25,121 nt of DNA from a virus, in the IMG/VR virus record IMGVR_UViG_3300049810_002334, positions 1 through 25,121 of that record. One strand, written 5' to 3'. The notes below the pieces were generated by a model, which saw only the letters and a program-made list of their open reading frames with translations, did no database searches and was not told the DNA's origin. The translations under genes and the position numbers were made by a program. Shown piece by piece: positions 23,163 to 25,121 of this stretch (position 1 is the first letter of the stretch; every line of letters begins with the position of its first letter).

Positions 23163-23626
23163 TAACCCTCGTAAGAAAAAAGTCTTGTAAGATACAGCTC
23201 TAGCAAAGTTTTTAAGGTTCTTGCTTCTCCTAGTTCGATGCCAATTCCAAACTTAAGAGTAGAGTTTTTGATAACGCCAAAAGACCAAGCATCGACACCG
23301 TTATGTTTTTGATATGGCTTTAATGAAAGACTTGTTTTATCGTCGTTATACGTATGAAACGCTGACCATTCTGAATACTTTTCAATAGTATCTATTATAG
23401 CGCCAGCTTCATTCTCATTTATCTTGCAATAGATATTTTTCTCTGGGTCTTTAGCGTTCGCACTGAAAGATCCAGATCTCTTGCTTTGATCCCAACTAGC
23501 TTGTTTAATCGCTTGAATTAAAAATGTTGGTTTTGTTGGATTCCCTTCTTTATCTTTTTCGATAACTTTAAAAGAAAAAGCGCACCCAGTACTTTTAGCG
23601 TTTGGTTTATATAGATTATATTGCAT
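23162..23626 (-). CDS. Small beta-rich protein, possible single-stranded nucleic-acid-binding protein
   Basis: From the ATG at 23626 the product has 154 residues. The frame is open to a TTG six codons earlier, but those codons would lie over a perfect TATAAT box, so the ATG is preferred. Visible segments are 'MQYNLYKPNAKSTGCAFSFKV', 'LIQAIKQASWDQSKRSGSF', 'IYCKINENEAGAIIDTIEKYSEWSAFHTY', 'LSLKPYQ' and a C-terminal strand-helix unit 'LKFGIGIELGEARTLKTLLELYLTRLF'. The basic first half with exposed aromatic residues, then a strand-helix end, recalls small phage proteins with a Whirly/PC4-like or single-strand-binding fold. This is a weak resemblance. It shares an operon with the glycosyltransferases; its stop overlaps their start. 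Confidence 0.45.
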   Translation of the reverse strand: MQYNLYKPNAKSTGCAFSFKVIEKDKEGNPTKPTFLIQAIKQASWDQSKRSGSFSANAKDPEKNIYCKINENEAGAIIDTIEKYSEWSAFHTYNDDKTSLSLKPYQKHNGVDAWSFGVIKNSTLKFGIGIELGEARTLKTLLELYLTRLFSYEG

Positions 23627-23641
23627 ATGCGATATTATATA
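23627..23641 (-). promoter_or_regulatory. Promoter-like TATAAT box before the small beta-rich gene
   Basis: A perfect TATAAT (23639-23634, minus strand) is followed by seven bases and the ATG at 23626. Transcription starting about seven bases after the box would begin at the ATG, the same leaderless geometry as the GTGTAATATA sites. No TTGACA-like box is seen at the right distance. A short AT-rich hairpin (23653-23671) lies just upstream. Confidence 0.35.
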
Positions 23642-23671
23642 CAATATGCAGCATAATTCTACAAGAATTAT

Positions 23672-24766
23672 TTAAATATTTTTAATAAAGGGCGCAAACA
23701 TTTCGTCCAACATGTCCATATAGTCTGCAAACTCGTCCTGTATGCTTTCTCTAATAAAAGCATAATTTTTAAAGAGATTTAAAACACTACCTACTTCTTC
23801 GTTATCCACTAATGATTTATAAAAATAACCAGAAATTATTTTGTACAGCAATATTTTATAAGCTAATTGTTTGAAGTAAACATAGTTATAATCTTCTTCT
23901 TTTAGAAAAGATTCTGCGTGATAAGCCTCTAAGAATTTTTTTTCATAAATAGGATGATCATTTAACTGTAACTTGTAAGATGCAAATGCAAGATCCCAAG
24001 CTGGGTGAATATGAAATGACTCAAAAAAGTTACAAATTTTTAATTGATTAGGCCTATTTAAAATACACGAAAGATTTAAATTAGTATGACATAAGCAAGA
24101 AAACCCCTCTCCAGGTTCGAAAAGTTGATCCTCAACTGTCTGTTTAATATCTTTAAGTAAAGCTAAGCTTTGTTTAAAATTTGGTCTTTCCAACAATGCA
24201 TTATAAAATTCTTGATCCATAAAATCTTCAAATGAACCTAAAGAATACATAGAGTCTAAAAAATATTCTCTTTGATTTTCTTCTGTTTTTGTGGCGTTGT
24301 GTATTTTTGCCAAAGAAGAGCCTAATAATTCTATATTTTCATAGGTATAAGAAAGACCTAATTCTTTTGATGATTGGGAGTTTTCGAAAGATGTTAAAAG
24401 ATAGGCATAGTCGTCTGAAAAGGCATTATTAAAAAACATTGGAGAAAGATTTAAATCTTTTATAGACTCTAACGCTTTTTTTTCTCTTTCAAATATAAAT
24501 GAATCATTATTCTCTCCAACTTTTATTGCATAACTTAAATTATCATAAGAGAATCTATAAATATCATAAAAAATGTTTCTGTCTATAATTTTAATAGATT
24601 GTTCAATTTGATCAATTTCTGGAAATTTCTCGTTAAGATAAAAATCTTCAGTAAAAATTTCAAGTAAGTAATTCTTTTCAACCAAAGATATTTTTAAGGT
24701 TTTTCTTTCTGTCAAAACCCTATTTGTTAAAAAATCTGAAATACTAATTTTTTGGCCTTCTTCCAT
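23672..24766 (-). CDS. APH/choline-kinase-like protein lacking catalytic residues (pseudokinase)
   Basis: The 364-residue protein has the layout of the aminoglycoside phosphotransferase / choline kinase fold: a small N-lobe with 'LSYAIKVGENN' (K82, the expected ATP-binding Lys) and a Glu-bearing helix 'FIFEREKKALESI' (E93 or E95), the hinge 'YAYLLTSFENS', then an all-helical C-lobe. The Brenner-type catalytic loop reads 'LCHTNLNLSCIL' (H227, N229, C234) where active members have HxDxxxxN, and the metal-binding Asp of 'iDwe' is N246 in 'KICNFFES'. The Asp of 'HPAWDLAF' (D258) is kept. Three key residues are therefore changed while the fold is preserved. It follows a terminator and a promoter-like motif and heads the glycosyltransferase operon, so a binding or regulatory role in sugar transfer is possible. 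Confidence 0.65.
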   Translation of the reverse strand: MEEGQKISISDFLTNRVLTERKTLKISLVEKNYLLEIFTEDFYLNEKFPEIDQIEQSIKIIDRNIFYDIYRFSYDNLSYAIKVGENNDSFIFEREKKALESIKDLNLSPMFFNNAFSDDYAYLLTSFENSQSSKELGLSYTYENIELLGSSLAKIHNATKTEENQREYFLDSMYSLGSFEDFMDQEFYNALLERPNFKQSLALLKDIKQTVEDQLFEPGEGFSCLCHTNLNLSCILNRPNQLKICNFFESFHIHPAWDLAFASYKLQLNDHPIYEKKFLEAYHAESFLKEEDYNYVYFKQLAYKILLYKIISGYFYKSLVDNEEVGSVLNLFKNYAFIRESIQDEFADYMDMLDEMFAPFIKNI

Positions 24767-24780
24767 TTACTATATTACAC
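24767..24780 (-). promoter_or_regulatory. Promoter-like motif before the kinase-like gene
   Basis: The minus strand reads GTGTAATATAGTAA and then the ATG at 24766. Thirteen of the fourteen bases are identical to those before the L-like gene on the other strand. The motif starts directly after the T run of the terminator at 24781-24806, so transcription ends and restarts within about 20 bases. Confidence 0.55.
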
Positions 24781-24806
24781 AAAAAAGGCGGTATTTCTAC
24801 CGCCTT
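24781..24806 (-). terminator. Intrinsic terminator after the 69-residue gene
   Basis: On the minus strand AAGGCGGTA and TACCGCCTT form a perfect nine-pair stem closed by a GAAA loop, a stable GNRA-type tetraloop, and are followed by a run of six T bases (overlapping the stem end). It lies five bases after the stop of the gene 24812-25021. A matching, slightly weaker signal ends the block at 19601-19633. Confidence 0.85.
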
Positions 24807-24811
24807 GAAAA

Positions 24812-25021
24812 TTAGATACTTACTGTACCCATTTTTAGACCAGTTAAACTGGTTTTAGCGAACTTTCGCCTAACGCCAGCATTTCTATCGTGGATAACGA
24901 CATAGCTAGGTGTTTCATTTACAAACTGAGCATTATAACTAGCTCCGTCCTTTGTCCGAAGGCCGAAAAAACGACCTCCGCTTTGTTTCATTGTTTTTAC
25001 GATACGATTTGTTTTTCTCAT
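24812..25021 (-). CDS. Small basic 69-residue protein, SH3-like
   Basis: The product is strongly basic at its N-terminus ('MRKTNRIVKTMKQSGGRFF') and then appears to form five short strands ('FFGLRTKDG', 'YNAQFVNE', 'SYVVIHDRN', 'VRRKFAKTSL', 'TGLKMGTVSI'), a pattern compatible with a small SH3-like or OB-like barrel that binds nucleic acid or protein. I do not recognise a named family. AGGA lies eight bases before the ATG, a good ribosome binding site, in contrast to the genes with promoter motifs at their starts. It follows a cut gene by two bases and ends at a strong terminator, so it is the last gene of its transcript. Confidence 0.65.
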   Translation of the reverse strand: MRKTNRIVKTMKQSGGRFFGLRTKDGASYNAQFVNETPSYVVIHDRNAGVRRKFAKTSLTGLKMGTVSI

Positions 25022-25023
25022 AA

Positions 25024-25121
25024 TTAAAATCCTATAACTCCTTTGGGTTTGATTGTAGATTTATTTTCTATAGTTTTTGCATCTACGTTTAATTTATTGG
25101 CAAATATATCATATATAGTTT
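25024..25121 (-). CDS. Partial CDS, C-terminal 31 residues of an unidentified protein
   Basis: The minus strand is open from the right edge to the TAA at 25026-25024, two bases before the next ATG. The visible residues include 'IYDIFANKLNVDAKTIENKS' and end in 'KPKGVIGF'. The tight spacing to the following gene and the lack of other coding potential support a real gene end. Too little is visible to assign a function. Confidence 0.55.
   Translation of the reverse strand, partial: TIYDIFANKLNVDAKTIENKSTIKPKGVIGF

Noticed and set aside
23627-23644. Upstream TTG start for the small beta-rich gene
   Set aside because: The six extra codons coincide with a perfect TATAAT box; the ATG at 23626 is better placed.
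23653-23671. Hairpin ATAATTC/GAATTAT after the kinase-like gene as a terminator
   Set aside because: The seven-pair stem is made almost only of A-T pairs and no T run follows in the minus direction.
1-25121. Prophage with integration genes, tRNA, CRISPR or insertion sequences
   Set aside because: No integrase, repressor, attachment-site repeats, tRNA-like folds, repeat-spacer arrays or transposases were seen in the window.

Overview
This window reads as part of the genome of a tailed double-stranded DNA phage, most likely a virulent marine siphovirus-type phage. The DNA is AT-rich and almost entirely coding. Genes overlap by 1 to 28 bases or sit a few bases apart, and no stretch over 300 bases lacks a gene. 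The decisive evidence is a phage lambda-like tail-tip series on the plus strand: an L-like protein, a JAMM-domain (K-like) protein, two I-like proteins and two very large J-like proteins. No integrase, repressor, tRNA, rRNA, insertion sequence or CRISPR array was seen. The marine assignment and the host are inference; the sequence does not identify the host.

Left block, 1 to about 6000, minus strand (read right to left). It starts beside the tail genes and runs away from them. In transcription order it holds two GNAT-like acyltransferase-fold genes, four consecutive small genes with the 2-oxoglutarate/Fe(II) oxygenase ligand pattern (HxD...H...R, one with HxN), a riboflavin-kinase-like gene and an 84-residue unknown. 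Then come two tandemly duplicated small genes and two adhesin-like genes: a fibre with YadA-head-type repeats, and a protein with BspA-type leucine-rich repeats that runs off the left edge. The first eight genes overlap end to end and must be co-transcribed. The layout suggests a small-molecule or protein modification cassette attached to a host-recognition cassette; what it modifies is not visible.

Middle block, 6033 to 19664, plus strand. This is the tail tip. The I-like gene and the J-like gene each occur twice as diverged paralogues. The two J-like proteins share a hub core but carry different inserted modules: a jelly-roll, carbohydrate-binding-like segment in the first, and a LamG/concanavalin-like block of about 445 residues in the second. 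A 126-residue orphan lies between them.

Right block, 25121 to 19656, minus strand, converging on the tail genes. It holds the end of a cut gene, a small basic protein, a strong terminator, an APH-like kinase fold lacking its catalytic residues, a small possibly nucleic-acid-binding protein, two glycosyltransferase genes that look like one GT4-GT9 fusion split by a frame change, and a possible recombination (annealing) protein. A terminator for this block is embedded in the 3' end of the second J-like gene.

A recurring motif close to GTGTAATATAGTA lies only 4 to 6 bases before the start codons of five genes on both strands, at the heads of transcription blocks. It looks like a phage promoter whose start site would fall at or near the ATG, giving leaderless or nearly leaderless messages.
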